Assembly: GCA_009782405.1 (NCBI GenBank)
Contig: WRJC01000055.1
Location: 1 to 21,089 of the forward strand
Origin: Oscillospiraceae bacterium
GTDB taxonomy: Bacteria; Bacillota_A; Clostridia; Oscillospirales; WRJC01
Length of the DNA stretch: 21,089 nt
Reading direction: 5' to 3'
Positions within the stretch are counted from its first letter, which is position 1; each line of letters begins with the position of its first letter. The notes beneath the pieces are model-generated. The model saw only the letters and a list, made by a program, of their open reading frames with translations, was not told where the DNA came from and did no database searches. A program made the position numbers and the translations under genes. Of the stretch, positions 1 to 7,337 are shown piece after piece.

Positions 1-1
1 G

Positions 2-127
2 TGCATAAATATATTAAAGCAAGGCGGCGGGTTTATCTTTTCGGGAGTGCACAATCTTTTGCCGGATGTGCCGGAGCATCACCTGAAAGCCATGCTCGAC
101 GCCTGGGAAAACAATAAAAATTACTGA
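2..127 (+). CDS. C-terminal end of a uroporphyrinogen decarboxylase-like (URO-D/MtaA superfamily) protein, partial
   Basis: An open frame runs in from the window edge and stops at TGA 125-127. The 41 visible residues contain GGGFIFSGVHN followed by DVPEHHLKAMLDAW. This matches the usual end of URO-D superfamily proteins, where a Gly-rich strand leads to an N/H-containing loop, then 'DVP' and a final helix. Members without the haem context are usually corrinoid- or cobamide-dependent methyltransferases, or uncharacterised proteins in carbohydrate and demethylation clusters. Only the tail is visible, so substrate and length are unknown. It lies 36 nt upstream of the GH5-like gene on the same strand, so the two may be co-transcribed. 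Confidence 0.6.
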   Translation, partial: CINILKQGGGFIFSGVHNLLPDVPEHHLKAMLDAWENNKNY

Positions 128-163
128 ATAAGGCAATTTGCGGGAGGAAAAAAGGAGATAATC

Positions 164-1153
164 ATGCGCTGGACCGAGGAAAAAGCAAAAAAGTGGCAAA
201 AAGACACAGGGTGGCTGTTCGGGTTCAATTATGTGCCTTCGACGGCGGTCAACTCGACTGAAATGTGGCAGAAAGAAACGTATGACAAAGAGACGATAAA
301 ACGCGAGCTCGCCATCGGGGCAAAAACGGGATATAATTCATGCAGGGTTTTTTTGCAGTATATCGTTTGGGAAAAGGAGCGGGACGGGTTTTTGGAAACA
401 TTCGGCGATTTCTGCAAAATCGCCCGGTCAAACGGAATATCGGTGATGCCGATACTGTTCGACGACTGCGCATTCGCGGGCAAAGAGCCGTATTTGGGCG
501 CGCAAGACCCCCCTGTCCCGGGAGTGCACAACAGCGGCTGGACACCGAGCCCGGGCAATTCGATCGCGGACGATCCAAAAAAGGAGCAAGACTTGCGCGA
601 ATATGCAAAAAATATGATCGGGGCGTTTGGGAGCGACAAGAATGTCGCCGTATGGGATTTATACAACGAGCCGGGGAACAACAACCGCCGCGAAAAATGT
701 CTGCCCCTTGTAAAAAAGGTATTTTCATGGGCGAGAGAAGCGGATCCAATCCAGCCTTTGACTGCGGGCATATGGGAATTTCAGGAGTACGACTTAAAAT
801 TCGCCGATATGTCCGATATAATCACATATCACGACTATGCGCCGATTGAAAGCTCAGAGCAAAAAATAGAAAGCCTAAAAAAATACAACAGGCCGGTTGT
901 CTGCACCGAGTGGCTGCTGAGGCAGAATGGCAATAAATTCGAAACCCATCTGCCGCTGTTTGCCGGTGAGATCGCCGGAGCGTATAACTGGGGGCTGATC
1001 AGAGGCAAAACGCAGACAAATCTCCATTGGGGGTCGAAGCCAAACGACGCCGAGCCTGAAATCTGGCAGCATGACCTATACCATCCCGACGGCGCGCCGT
1101 ACAGCGCGGCTGAAATCGAGTTTGTGAAAAGAAAATTTTACTCCATATTATAA
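164..1153 (+). CDS. GH5-like (clan GH-A) glycoside hydrolase, cytoplasmic
   Basis: A 329-residue TIM-barrel glycosidase of the cellulase/mannanase-like GH-A group, expected to hydrolyse beta-glycosidic bonds with retention. The acid/base Glu is E169 in WDLYNEP, at the end of strand 4. The likely nucleophile is E249 in VVCTEWL, at the end of strand 7. R61 in the SCRVFLQY segment fits the conserved strand-2 Arg. There is no signal peptide, so it probably acts inside the cell on imported oligosaccharides. The ATG at 164 is preceded by a good AGGAG at about 152-156. It lies just after a URO-D-like gene and upstream of a secreted Sel1 protein and an alpha-mannosidase on the same strand. Databases often label such proteins 1,4-beta-xylanase or cellulase. 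The exact substrate cannot be read from the sequence. Confidence 0.8.
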   Translation: MRWTEEKAKKWQKDTGWLFGFNYVPSTAVNSTEMWQKETYDKETIKRELAIGAKTGYNSCRVFLQYIVWEKERDGFLETFGDFCKIARSNGISVMPILFDDCAFAGKEPYLGAQDPPVPGVHNSGWTPSPGNSIADDPKKEQDLREYAKNMIGAFGSDKNVAVWDLYNEPGNNNRREKCLPLVKKVFSWAREADPIQPLTAGIWEFQEYDLKFADMSDIITYHDYAPIESSEQKIESLKKYNRPVVCTEWLLRQNGNKFETHLPLFAGEIAGAYNWGLIRGKTQTNLHWGSKPNDAEPEIWQHDLYHPDGAPYSAAEIEFVKRKFYSIL

Positions 1154-1184
1154 GGGAAAGGACGGGTAAAATTTCAAAAAAGCA

Positions 1185-1213
1185 TTGACATTTTTTATGA
1201 TTTGTGATAGAAT
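1185..1213 (+). promoter_or_regulatory. sigma70-type promoter of the Sel1-repeat gene
   Basis: A perfect -35 TTGACA (1185-1190), a 17-bp spacer and a -10 TAGAAT (1208-1213) with an extended TG at 1205-1206. It leaves a leader of about 105 nt before the ATG at 1326. I found no riboswitch-like fold in that leader. The promoter separates the Sel1 gene from the GH5-like gene. Confidence 0.75.
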
Positions 1214-1325
1214 TTGCTCAATAAGGGACAAAAGGCAAGGCCTACAAACCTCTTGCGGAAATTAACGATTAGGCGAATTCTGAATATGGTTTTAAAAGTC
1301 GCCTTAACTGAAAGGAGAAAAAGGC

Positions 1326-2624
1326 ATGAAAATAGCAAAGAGAATCCTGATCATGGCATTGACATTGGCGCTTATGTCCGGCATGCTCGCAATCCCAGTA
1401 ACGGCGGCGGTGGGCGACCCGATAGGGGATGTGGTGTACACGACTATAACGGCATATATAAACGGCCAGCCCATACCGATAAGCAACATCAAAGGCTACG
1501 CGCAGATAATCGTGGAGGATCTGGTTGGGTACGGATTCGACGTGGCGTGGAACGCGGGTGAGAGGACGCTGAAAGTGGAGCGCAACGCAAAGAAAGCGAT
1601 GGCGCCGGTGCCGGCGGAGGGCATCCCGGAGGGAAAAAAGCCGGGGGACGTCAAGGCGAGATACATCGTGTCGGCGATCAAGGTGTACCTGAGTGGGGAG
1701 TTAGTGGAAAGCTACTCGATAAACGGGCGCATGTTTATCGACTTCAATCTATTGAGCAAATACGGCAAGGTGACCTGGGACAACGCGGCGCGAAAACTGA
1801 GCTGCCAGTTGTACGATGCGCCGGAAGCGGGCAATGCCGACGAGATGAACGCATTAGCCGTTCGTTACTACAACGGCGATGGCGTGGCCAAGGACGTGGG
1901 CAAAGCCATCGAATTGTGGACGAAAGCCGCCGAACAGGGTCAGGCCGACGCGCAAAACAGCTTGGCAATTCGTTACGCCAACGGCGAAGGCGTGGCGAAG
2001 GACATGGGCAAAGCCATCGAGTGGTGGACCAAGGCCGCCGAAAATGGCAATGCCAAAGCGCAAAACAATTTAGCGGGGCGTTACGCCAACGGCGAAGGCG
2101 TGGCGAAGGACATGGGCAAAGCCATCGAGTGGTGGACCAAGGCCGCCGAAAATGGCAATGCCGCCGCACAAAACAATTTAGCCGTTCGTTACTACAACGG
2201 CGATGGCGTGGAAAAGGACTTGGTCAAAGCCATCGAGTGGTGGACCAAGGCCGCCGAACAGGGTCAGGCCGACGCGCAACACAATTTAGCCGTTCGTTAC
2301 TACAACGGCGATGGCGTGGCCAAGGACGTGGGCAAAGCCATCGAGTGGTGGACCAAGGCCGCCGAACAGGGTCAGGCCGTCGCACAAAACAACTTGGCGG
2401 GGCGTTACTACAACGGCGATGGCGTGGAAAAGGACTTGGTCAAAGCTTTCGAATTGTGGACGAAATCCGCAGAGCAAGGTTATGTCAAGGCGATGGAATG
2501 GATGGGCACTTGCTACAAATACGGCTTTGGCGTGGCAAAAGACATGGCAAAAGCCATCGAGTGGTGGACCAAGGCCGCCGAGGCCGGCAGCGCTTGGGCA
2601 CAGGAACAGTTGGACTCGATGTGA
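1326..2624 (+). CDS. Secreted Sel1-repeat protein with N-terminal copper-amine-oxidase-like stalk domain
   Basis: 432 residues. Residues 1 to about 28 form a signal peptide: Lys/Arg start, hydrophobic core and a VTAA cleavage region. Residues of about 36-165 resemble the beta-rich stalk domain found on many clostridial surface proteins, with NGQPI and an ending of the W-[DN]-x-A-x-[RK]-x-L type seen twice (near 75-84 and 150-160). Residues 171-422 are seven consecutive 36-residue Sel1 repeats with GDGVAKD..KAIEWWTKAAEQG signatures, followed by a short cap. Sel1/TPR-like solenoids mediate protein-protein contacts, so it is probably an extracellular adaptor. No catalytic domain is visible. The ribosome site AAGGAG lies at 1312-1317. 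The gene has its own promoter and is followed by a terminator-like hairpin, so it looks monocistronic within the glycan locus. Confidence 0.85.
   Translation: MKIAKRILIMALTLALMSGMLAIPVTAAVGDPIGDVVYTTITAYINGQPIPISNIKGYAQIIVEDLVGYGFDVAWNAGERTLKVERNAKKAMAPVPAEGIPEGKKPGDVKARYIVSAIKVYLSGELVESYSINGRMFIDFNLLSKYGKVTWDNAARKLSCQLYDAPEAGNADEMNALAVRYYNGDGVAKDVGKAIELWTKAAEQGQADAQNSLAIRYANGEGVAKDMGKAIEWWTKAAENGNAKAQNNLAGRYANGEGVAKDMGKAIEWWTKAAENGNAAAQNNLAVRYYNGDGVEKDLVKAIEWWTKAAEQGQADAQHNLAVRYYNGDGVAKDVGKAIEWWTKAAEQGQAVAQNNLAGRYYNGDGVEKDLVKAFELWTKSAEQGYVKAMEWMGTCYKYGFGVAKDMAKAIEWWTKAAEAGSAWAQEQLDSM
1836..2591 (+). repeat. Seven tandem 108-bp units encoding Sel1 repeats
   Basis: Exactly seven 108-bp units in frame (36 codons each). 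Units 2 and 3 share long stretches that are identical even at third codon positions, for example from GTGGCGAAGGACATGGGCAA through the following 40 bases. Units 4, 5 and 6 also share long identical blocks. Unit 7 is the most diverged. This pattern indicates recent duplication or gene conversion rather than protein-level constraint alone. Confidence 0.9.
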
Positions 2625-2668
2625 TGGCGCAACAAGCAGGATCACGGCAACATTTTATTCAAAATGGC

Positions 2669-2693
2669 AAGGTGTGCGAACCGCACACCTTTT
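2669..2693 (+). terminator. Rho-independent terminator-like hairpin after the Sel1 gene
   Basis: AAGGTGTGCG (2669-2678), a 3-nt AAC loop, then CGCACACCTT (2682-2691), which makes a perfect 10-bp stem. Only a short T run follows (to 2693), so termination may be partial and leave read-through into the mannosidase gene 50 bp downstream. I found no convincing separate promoter for that gene. Confidence 0.6.
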
Positions 2694-2741
2694 GCCTGAT
2701 AGCGGAAATTATTCAAAAAAAGAAAGAGCAGGTAAAATATT

Positions 2742-5210
2742 ATGGGCGAGAAGAAAAAAATTTACATGATAGGAAACGCGCACCTCGATCCGGTATGGCT
2801 GTGGAGGTATATGGAGGGCTACGCCGAAATAAAGGCCACATTCCAGAGCGCCCTTGACCGCATCGCGCAGTTCGGCGATTTTGTGTTCACCAGCGCCTGC
2901 GCGGCATATTACGAGTGGGTCGAGGAAAACGAGCCCGCCATGTTCGAAAAAATCCGGGAAGCGGTAAAAGAGGGAAGCTGGAGCATAGCGGGCGGGATGT
3001 GGATCCAGCCCGACTGCAATATACCGAGCGGCGAGAGCTTTTCCCGGCATATGCTATACAGCCAGCGCTATTTCAGGGAAAAATTCGGAAAGATCGCGGC
3101 GACCGGATACAACGTGGATTCGTTTGGCCACAACGCCTCGCTTCCCCAGATACTAAAAAAGAGCGGCATCGATTCCTATGTGTACATGAGGCCGGACGGC
3201 CGCGGCGAGAAAAAATACCCCTTTGATTCGAACCTTTTTAAATGGCGCTCCCCCGACGGCAGCGAGGTTTTGACCTACCGGATACTTGGCGCGTACTGCC
3301 TGCGGCTCGGCGAGGGCGACTTTGAGCTGTATGAAAAGAAGGCCGAAGAGGACGGCGAGGACAAAATGATGTTTTACGGGGTGGGCAACCACGGCGGCGG
3401 CCCCACCGTAAAGATGATCGAGACCGTAAAAAGCAAAATCAAGGAAAGCCAAAACTTCGAATATATCTTCTCCGGCCCCGACAGGTATTTCGCGGACATC
3501 GCCGAAAAAAATTACGGACTGCCCGTGCTGTCCGGCGATATGCAGCACCATGCCAGCGGCTGCTACAGCGCCAACGCCAGAGTGAAAGCGCAAAACAGGG
3601 AGGCGGAGAACAGGCTTCTCACCGCCGAAAAATACAATATATTGGCAAACAGGCTGGCCGGCATGCCCTATTCCGGAGCCAAGCTCCGCGAGGCCTGGAA
3701 AAACGTGCTGTTCAACCAGTTCCACGACATAATGGGCGGCTGCTCGATCAAGGAGGCATACGCCGACGCCGCCGAAATGCACGGCGAATCGCTGGCCATA
3801 GGCTCAAAAACCATAAACGCCTCGATACAAAAAATATCCTGGAACATAGACACATCCAAAACCGTAAACTATCTCTCAAAAGACATGGACTGGGGGCTAT
3901 GGGAGCAGGGCGGGCTTGGCACGCCCATCGTGGTTTTCAATCCGCTGTCGTGGAAGGCGACTGTGCCCGTGACCATAAACAACAACCGCGTGGCAAAAGT
4001 CGAGGACTCATCGGGAAGCGCCGTTTTGGTGCAGGTGATCCGCGCCTCGCAGACAAACGGCAGGGACGGTTCCTTTTGCTCGGTTTTCTGCGCCGAGGTT
4101 CCCGCTTTTGGCTACGCCACTTACTGGGCGTATCTGGAAGGCGAAAAAAAGGAGCAAAAAAGTTCGCTGGATGTCGGCCGGCTGCATATCTCAAACGACC
4201 ATATCGAGCTTTGTTTCGATGAAAAGACGGGAAACATGACAAGCTTCAAGGACAAAGCGAGCGGGCGGGAATATATAGGCGGCTATGGGGCAAAAACCCT
4301 TGTGATCGACGACGAGGCGCAGGACACCTGGAGCCACGGCGTTTTCACCTTTGACAAAGTAATAGGCGAATTCTCGGATCCCGCGTTCGAGGTAATCGAA
4401 AACGGCGCCGTGAAGGCCGCCCTGCGGATAACGCAGAAATATAATTCAAGCGAGATCCGCCAGGATTACATCCTTTACCCGCACTCAAAAACGCCCGAAA
4501 TCGAAGTCCGGGTCACAAACAACGAAAAATTGAAGATATTCAAGCTGGCCTTTCAACTAAACACAAAAAATCCCGCAAAGGCGACTTACGAGATCCCATA
4601 CGCCGCAATAGAAAAAAATCCGAACGGCGAAGAGGAGCCCGCCCAAAATTTCGCCTGCGTGGACGACGGCGACATCGGGCTCGCGGTTGTCAACAACGGG
4701 AAATATTCATATTCGGTCAAAGACAGCGAGATCAGGTTCATCGCGGCGCGCTCCTGCGTGTACGCCGACCATTACGGGGTCCACAGCGGCATGAGGGACG
4801 GGCTCTACGAATACCAGGACCAGGGCGTGAGCTATTTCAAATACTCGCTTTTGGGCTACGCCGGAGGCTACAAGGCCAACGCGCCAACTATAACAAGGCG
4901 CGGCATGGAACTTAACGCCCCCATCTATAATATAGCAGAAACGTACCACAAGGGAAGCCTCCCGCAGAGCTACAGCGGCATTTCGATAGACAAAGACAAC
5001 ATAATCCTGACCGCGGCCAAAAACGCAGAGGACGGAGGGGCCGCCATACTGCGCTTTGTCGAGGTGTCCGGGCAGAAGACCTATGCAAATATCGATGCGG
5101 CGTTCCTAGGGCAAAAATTTTCCGCGAACTTTGGCCCATATGAGATAAAGAGCTTCAAAATCACGGAAAACAAGTGCGCGTGCGTGAACTTGCTGGAAGA
5201 CGAATTTTAG
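2742..5210 (+). CDS. Alpha-mannosidase, glycoside hydrolase family 38
   Basis: 822 residues with no signal peptide. It is predicted to release mannose from alpha-mannosides inside the cell through a zinc-dependent retaining mechanism. The N-terminal GH38 alpha/beta barrel shows the zinc-binding NAHLDPVW (H14, D16), the nucleophile D126 in NVDSFGHN, FYGVGNHGGGP at about 211-221, QHHASGCY at about 269-275, and H328 in NQFHDIMGGCS, the usual last zinc ligand. Middle three-helix and C-terminal beta-sandwich regions follow. Length is usual for bacterial GH38 enzymes. An alternative start at Met9 (2766) would cut close to the HLDP motif, so 2742 is preferred although its ribosome site is weak. Together with the GH5-like enzyme it points to mannose-containing glycans. 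A strong terminator follows 19 bp after the stop. Confidence 0.93.
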   Translation: MGEKKKIYMIGNAHLDPVWLWRYMEGYAEIKATFQSALDRIAQFGDFVFTSACAAYYEWVEENEPAMFEKIREAVKEGSWSIAGGMWIQPDCNIPSGESFSRHMLYSQRYFREKFGKIAATGYNVDSFGHNASLPQILKKSGIDSYVYMRPDGRGEKKYPFDSNLFKWRSPDGSEVLTYRILGAYCLRLGEGDFELYEKKAEEDGEDKMMFYGVGNHGGGPTVKMIETVKSKIKESQNFEYIFSGPDRYFADIAEKNYGLPVLSGDMQHHASGCYSANARVKAQNREAENRLLTAEKYNILANRLAGMPYSGAKLREAWKNVLFNQFHDIMGGCSIKEAYADAAEMHGESLAIGSKTINASIQKISWNIDTSKTVNYLSKDMDWGLWEQGGLGTPIVVFNPLSWKATVPVTINNNRVAKVEDSSGSAVLVQVIRASQTNGRDGSFCSVFCAEVPAFGYATYWAYLEGEKKEQKSSLDVGRLHISNDHIELCFDEKTGNMTSFKDKASGREYIGGYGAKTLVIDDEAQDTWSHGVFTFDKVIGEFSDPAFEVIENGAVKAALRITQKYNSSEIRQDYILYPHSKTPEIEVRVTNNEKLKIFKLAFQLNTKNPAKATYEIPYAAIEKNPNGEEEPAQNFACVDDGDIGLAVVNNGKYSYSVKDSEIRFIAARSCVYADHYGVHSGMRDGLYEYQDQGVSYFKYSLLGYAGGYKANAPTITRRGMELNAPIYNIAETYHKGSLPQSYSGISIDKDNIILTAAKNAEDGGAAILRFVEVSGQKTYANIDAAFLGQKFSANFGPYEIKSFKITENKCACVNLLEDEF

Positions 5211-5228
5211 ATTTTCGAGCACACTATA

Positions 5229-5266
5229 AACAAGCGGACATATATAAACGTCCGCTTGTTTTTTTT
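5229..5266 (+). terminator. Strong rho-independent terminator of the alpha-mannosidase gene
   Basis: AACAAGCGGAC (5229-5239) pairs perfectly with GTCCGCTTGTT (5250-5260) across a 10-nt AT-rich loop and runs into eight consecutive Ts. It closes the plus-strand glycan genes. Confidence 0.9.
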
Positions 5267-5311
5267 GCTTTCATTTTTTTGCGTTTGCCCTAATTTTTTT
5301 CGCAAATATGC

Positions 5312-5340
5312 TTGACAAATTATTGTTTTTATGATACTAT
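5312..5340 (+). promoter_or_regulatory. sigma70-type promoter for the candidate small RNA
   Basis: TTGACA (5312-5317), a 17-bp spacer and TACTAT (5335-5340), with an extended -10 TG at 5332-5333. No protein-coding gene follows on this strand before the convergent rtcB gene, so the transcript should be non-coding, starting near 5347. Confidence 0.7.
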
Positions 5341-5354
5341 AAAAGACGGATAGC

Positions 5355-5456
5355 TCACGCCGCTGAAAAGCGACGAAACCGACGGGCTGTATGAATTGTT
5401 CTCTAACGATTCACGCCGCCGAAACGCGACGAAACCGACAGCCCGTATGAGTTATT
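5355..5456 (+). repeat. Imperfect direct repeat, two 46-bp units with 56-bp period
   Basis: Units 5355-5400 and 5411-5456 differ at seven positions (offsets 10, 15, 30, 32, 34, 41 and 44). A 10-bp spacer separates them. The 56-bp period is not a multiple of three. Confidence 0.85.
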
Positions 5457-5463
5457 CAAAATC

Positions 5464-5497
5464 AGAACCGTCAATTTTTGAACGGTTTTGCTTTTTT
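5464..5497 (+). terminator. Terminator of the candidate small RNA, possibly bidirectional
   Basis: AACCGT (5466-5471) pairs with ACGGTT (5482-5487), extended by CAA/TTG inside the loop with one bulged A, and followed by GC and TTTTTT (5492-5497). On the minus strand the same hairpin lies about 45 bp beyond the rtcB stop. It could also end that operon, though its U-tract there is poor. Confidence 0.65.
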
Positions 5498-5541
5498 CCC
5501 GTCAACTAAACTCGTGTCCTTCTGCTCGACAATCGATAACG

Positions 5542-6732
5542 CTATTCCGCAGCCTTGAAATTATAGACCGGTTTGATGGTTTTCGCGATTTCCGCCGTGT
5601 CCGCGATGTTGCCGGTGATTTCCCCCATTGGTTTGTATGCGAATGGCGATTCGTCGATTGTGGATTTGGTCACCGTGCTGGAAAATATCCCGTCCATCGA
5701 GGCTTTGAACTGCGACAGCGTGATGCTGTTCTTCGCGGCGCTGCGGCTCATCAGGCGCCCGGCTCCGTGGGGCGCGGAATAGTTCCAGTCGGGGTTGCCC
5801 TTGCCGACGCAGATCAGGCTGCCGTTCCTCATATTGATCGGGATCAATATCCGCTCGCCCGCTTTGGCCGAAATGGCGCCCTTTCGCAGGATCATGGTTT
5901 CGGTTTCGATATAGTTGTGGACGGTGGTGAAGCAATCCTCCACTTTGAATTTCATTTTTTTGACAATTTCGCGCACGATTGCCTTGCGGTTCAGCTCCGC
6001 GTAACGCTGCGTGATCGCCATGTCGTGGATGTAGTCACAAAACAGCTGCCCTTGCGCGAAAGCGAGGGCTTTGTCCACTTTTATGCTTTTTTGCTTTTGC
6101 AGCTCCGCTTCAATCTCCGCCTGGCGGCTCTCCTGCACAAGCTTTGAAATCAGCATCGACCTGTCGGAGCGCTTTTTTTCCAAATCCTTTGCGGCGGCTT
6201 TTTGGTAATATTCGGCCACTTGCTTTCCGAGATTGCGGCTGCCGGAGTGTACTACAAGCCAAAGCCGGCCTTCATCGTCTTTGTCCAATTCGATGAAATG
6301 GTTTCCGCCGCCCAGCGTTCCCATGCTCAGTTCGGCGCGGCCCATATTGACACGGCCCACGCAGCGCAGTTTTGCCAAATTGATTTCATCCATGAAAAGA
6401 TGCGGCTTTTCGCGTATGTCAAAGCCTGCCGGGATATTTTCATGGATCACATTGTCCAGTTGCGGAAGCTCCACGCGGGAATCGCCCAGCAGAACGGTTT
6501 CCATTCCGCAGCCGATGTCCACGCCCACCAAATTGGGCACGGCTTTGTCGGTTATTGTCATGGTGGTGCCTATCGTGCAGCCCGCCCCCGCATGGGCGTC
6601 GGGCATGATGCGGATTTGGCTGCCCGAGACAAATTCCTGGTCGAGCAGGTTTTTGATCTGGGTGATCGCCTCTTGCTCGATGTTGTCCGTGAATACCTTG
6701 GCGGCGTTGTATTTGCCCTGAAGTTCGATCAT
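5542..6732 (-). CDS. rtcB: RtcB-family RNA-splicing ligase
   Basis: 396 residues. RtcB is a Mn2+/GTP-dependent ligase that joins RNA 2',3'-cyclic-phosphate or 3'-phosphate ends to 5'-OH ends, used in bacteria for RNA repair. Numbered from the chosen start, the sequence shows PDAHAGAGCTIG, the metal-binding Cys in GVDIGCGM (C75), GTLGGGNHFIEL (H145), the metal His in HSGSR (H162), HNYIE (H272) and the guanylated His in SAPHGAGR (H322). All catalytic elements are intact. The start at 6732 is preferred because GAGAGGG lies directly upstream. An in-frame ATG at 6747 has no ribosome site. No archease, PrfH or RtcR is adjacent. It is the last gene of a run beginning with a sugar-binding protein, with a Uma2 gene just upstream. 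Confidence 0.95.
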   Translation of the reverse strand: MIELQGKYNAAKVFTDNIEQEAITQIKNLLDQEFVSGSQIRIMPDAHAGAGCTIGTTMTITDKAVPNLVGVDIGCGMETVLLGDSRVELPQLDNVIHENIPAGFDIREKPHLFMDEINLAKLRCVGRVNMGRAELSMGTLGGGNHFIELDKDDEGRLWLVVHSGSRNLGKQVAEYYQKAAAKDLEKKRSDRSMLISKLVQESRQAEIEAELQKQKSIKVDKALAFAQGQLFCDYIHDMAITQRYAELNRKAIVREIVKKMKFKVEDCFTTVHNYIETETMILRKGAISAKAGERILIPINMRNGSLICVGKGNPDWNYSAPHGAGRLMSRSAAKNSITLSQFKASMDGIFSSTVTKSTIDESPFAYKPMGEITGNIADTAEIAKTIKPVYNFKAAE

Positions 6733-6750
6733 TTTGTTCCCTCTCATTTT

Positions 6751-7326
6751 TCACCGGTCCACAAAATAGAATACATCTTCCAGCGATATTTCCATTTCGG
6801 GAAATGAAAGCGCATGAAATCCTTTTGTCATTTCGATATCGGCCTTTTGCTCTTCCCTTATTTTGGAAATCTTAGAAAAATCTTCGTTTCTGTAATGAGT
6901 ATAGGATTCATATTTGATATATTTTTTGTCGTCGTTTAATACATATATGTCTATTATGCAATACATCCAATCGACGATCCAATATTCTTTGATTCCGATC
7001 GCGGCATATTTTTTCATTTTGACGCCCAAATCCGCGTTGCGCGTCCATTTGGACAGAATTTCAACGACTACCATCGGGATATTTTTATTTGTTTCATAGC
7101 AAAACGCCATGACATCGGGAACAACGTAATTATCATTGTCGATGTCAAGCTGCGCTTCGATTCTCGCTATGCACTTCTTTTTGTTTTTCCTGAAATAATC
7201 GTTGAATATATTGGCTATGTTGTATTGGACATCTGTATGCTCTTCCGGCGGCCTTGCCATCAAATATATTTTGCCGTCTAATTTTTCCTTGATAAACATA
7301 TCGTCATTTATCGCTTGCGCGTCCAT
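6751..7326 (-). CDS. Uma2-family (DUF820) PD-(D/E)xK-fold protein
   Basis: 191 residues. Uma2 proteins have a restriction-endonuclease-like fold and are common, often multicopy, in cyanobacteria and Firmicutes, but their biological role is not established. Visible signatures are VVPDVM with D71, VVVEILSK with E89, then Lys-rich KMKKYAAIGIKEYWIVD at about 103-119. Together these form the family's putative catalytic D..E..K set. The start ATG at 7326 has a good GAGGTG ribosome site that overlaps the stop of the upstream FAD gene, and the gap between the genes is only 11 nt. The stop is 18 nt before the chosen rtcB start. Tight spacing suggests co-translation, but a shared function is inference. 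Confidence 0.85.
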   Translation of the reverse strand: MDAQAINDDMFIKEKLDGKIYLMARPPEEHTDVQYNIANIFNDYFRKNKKKCIARIEAQLDIDNDNYVVPDVMAFCYETNKNIPMVVVEILSKWTRNADLGVKMKKYAAIGIKEYWIVDWMYCIIDIYVLNDDKKYIKYESYTHYRNEDFSKISKIREEQKADIEMTKGFHALSFPEMEISLEDVFYFVDR

Positions 7327-7337
7327 TCGTCATCACC

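Larger units (their letters stand above)
5347..5497 (+). ncRNA. Candidate structured small RNA with two related 46-nt units
   Basis: About 150 nt bounded by a complete promoter (5312-5340) and a terminator (5464-5497), with no credible ORF. Two copies of one motif lie at 5355-5400 and 5411-5456, with 39 of 46 positions identical. Each begins TCACGCCGC and contains a GAAA loop and the core GCGACGAAACCGAC. The differing positions matter: ACGGGCTGT (5382-5390) of unit 1 is exactly complementary to ACAGCCCGT (5438-5446) of unit 2, giving a 9-bp long-range stem. Between them, GAATTGTT (5393-5400) pairs with AACGATTC (5405-5412) with one G-U pair, overlapping the first two bases of unit 2. CGCT-GAAA-AGCG in unit 1 is a tetraloop hairpin. 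I do not recognise it as any riboswitch, 6S, tmRNA or ribozyme class. It could be a trans-acting RNA or a member of an intergenic repeat family. Confidence 0.5.

Noticed and set aside
1744..2645. Long Arg-rich or hydrophobic ORFs antisense or out of frame within the Sel1 repeats
   Set aside because: Shadows produced by the 108-bp in-frame periodicity. They have no ribosome sites and no family features.
5355..5456. Possible two-repeat CRISPR-like array
   Set aside because: Only two diverged units (seven differences), conservation extends through the would-be spacer, no cas genes, and a promoter and terminator frame it as one transcript.
5347..5497. Guanidine-II (mini-ykkC) or c-di-GMP riboswitch
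   Set aside because: ACGA and GAAA elements recall these classes, but the compact paired hairpins of mini-ykkC and the conserved receptor segments of c-di-GMP aptamers are absent, and no gene follows on the same strand.
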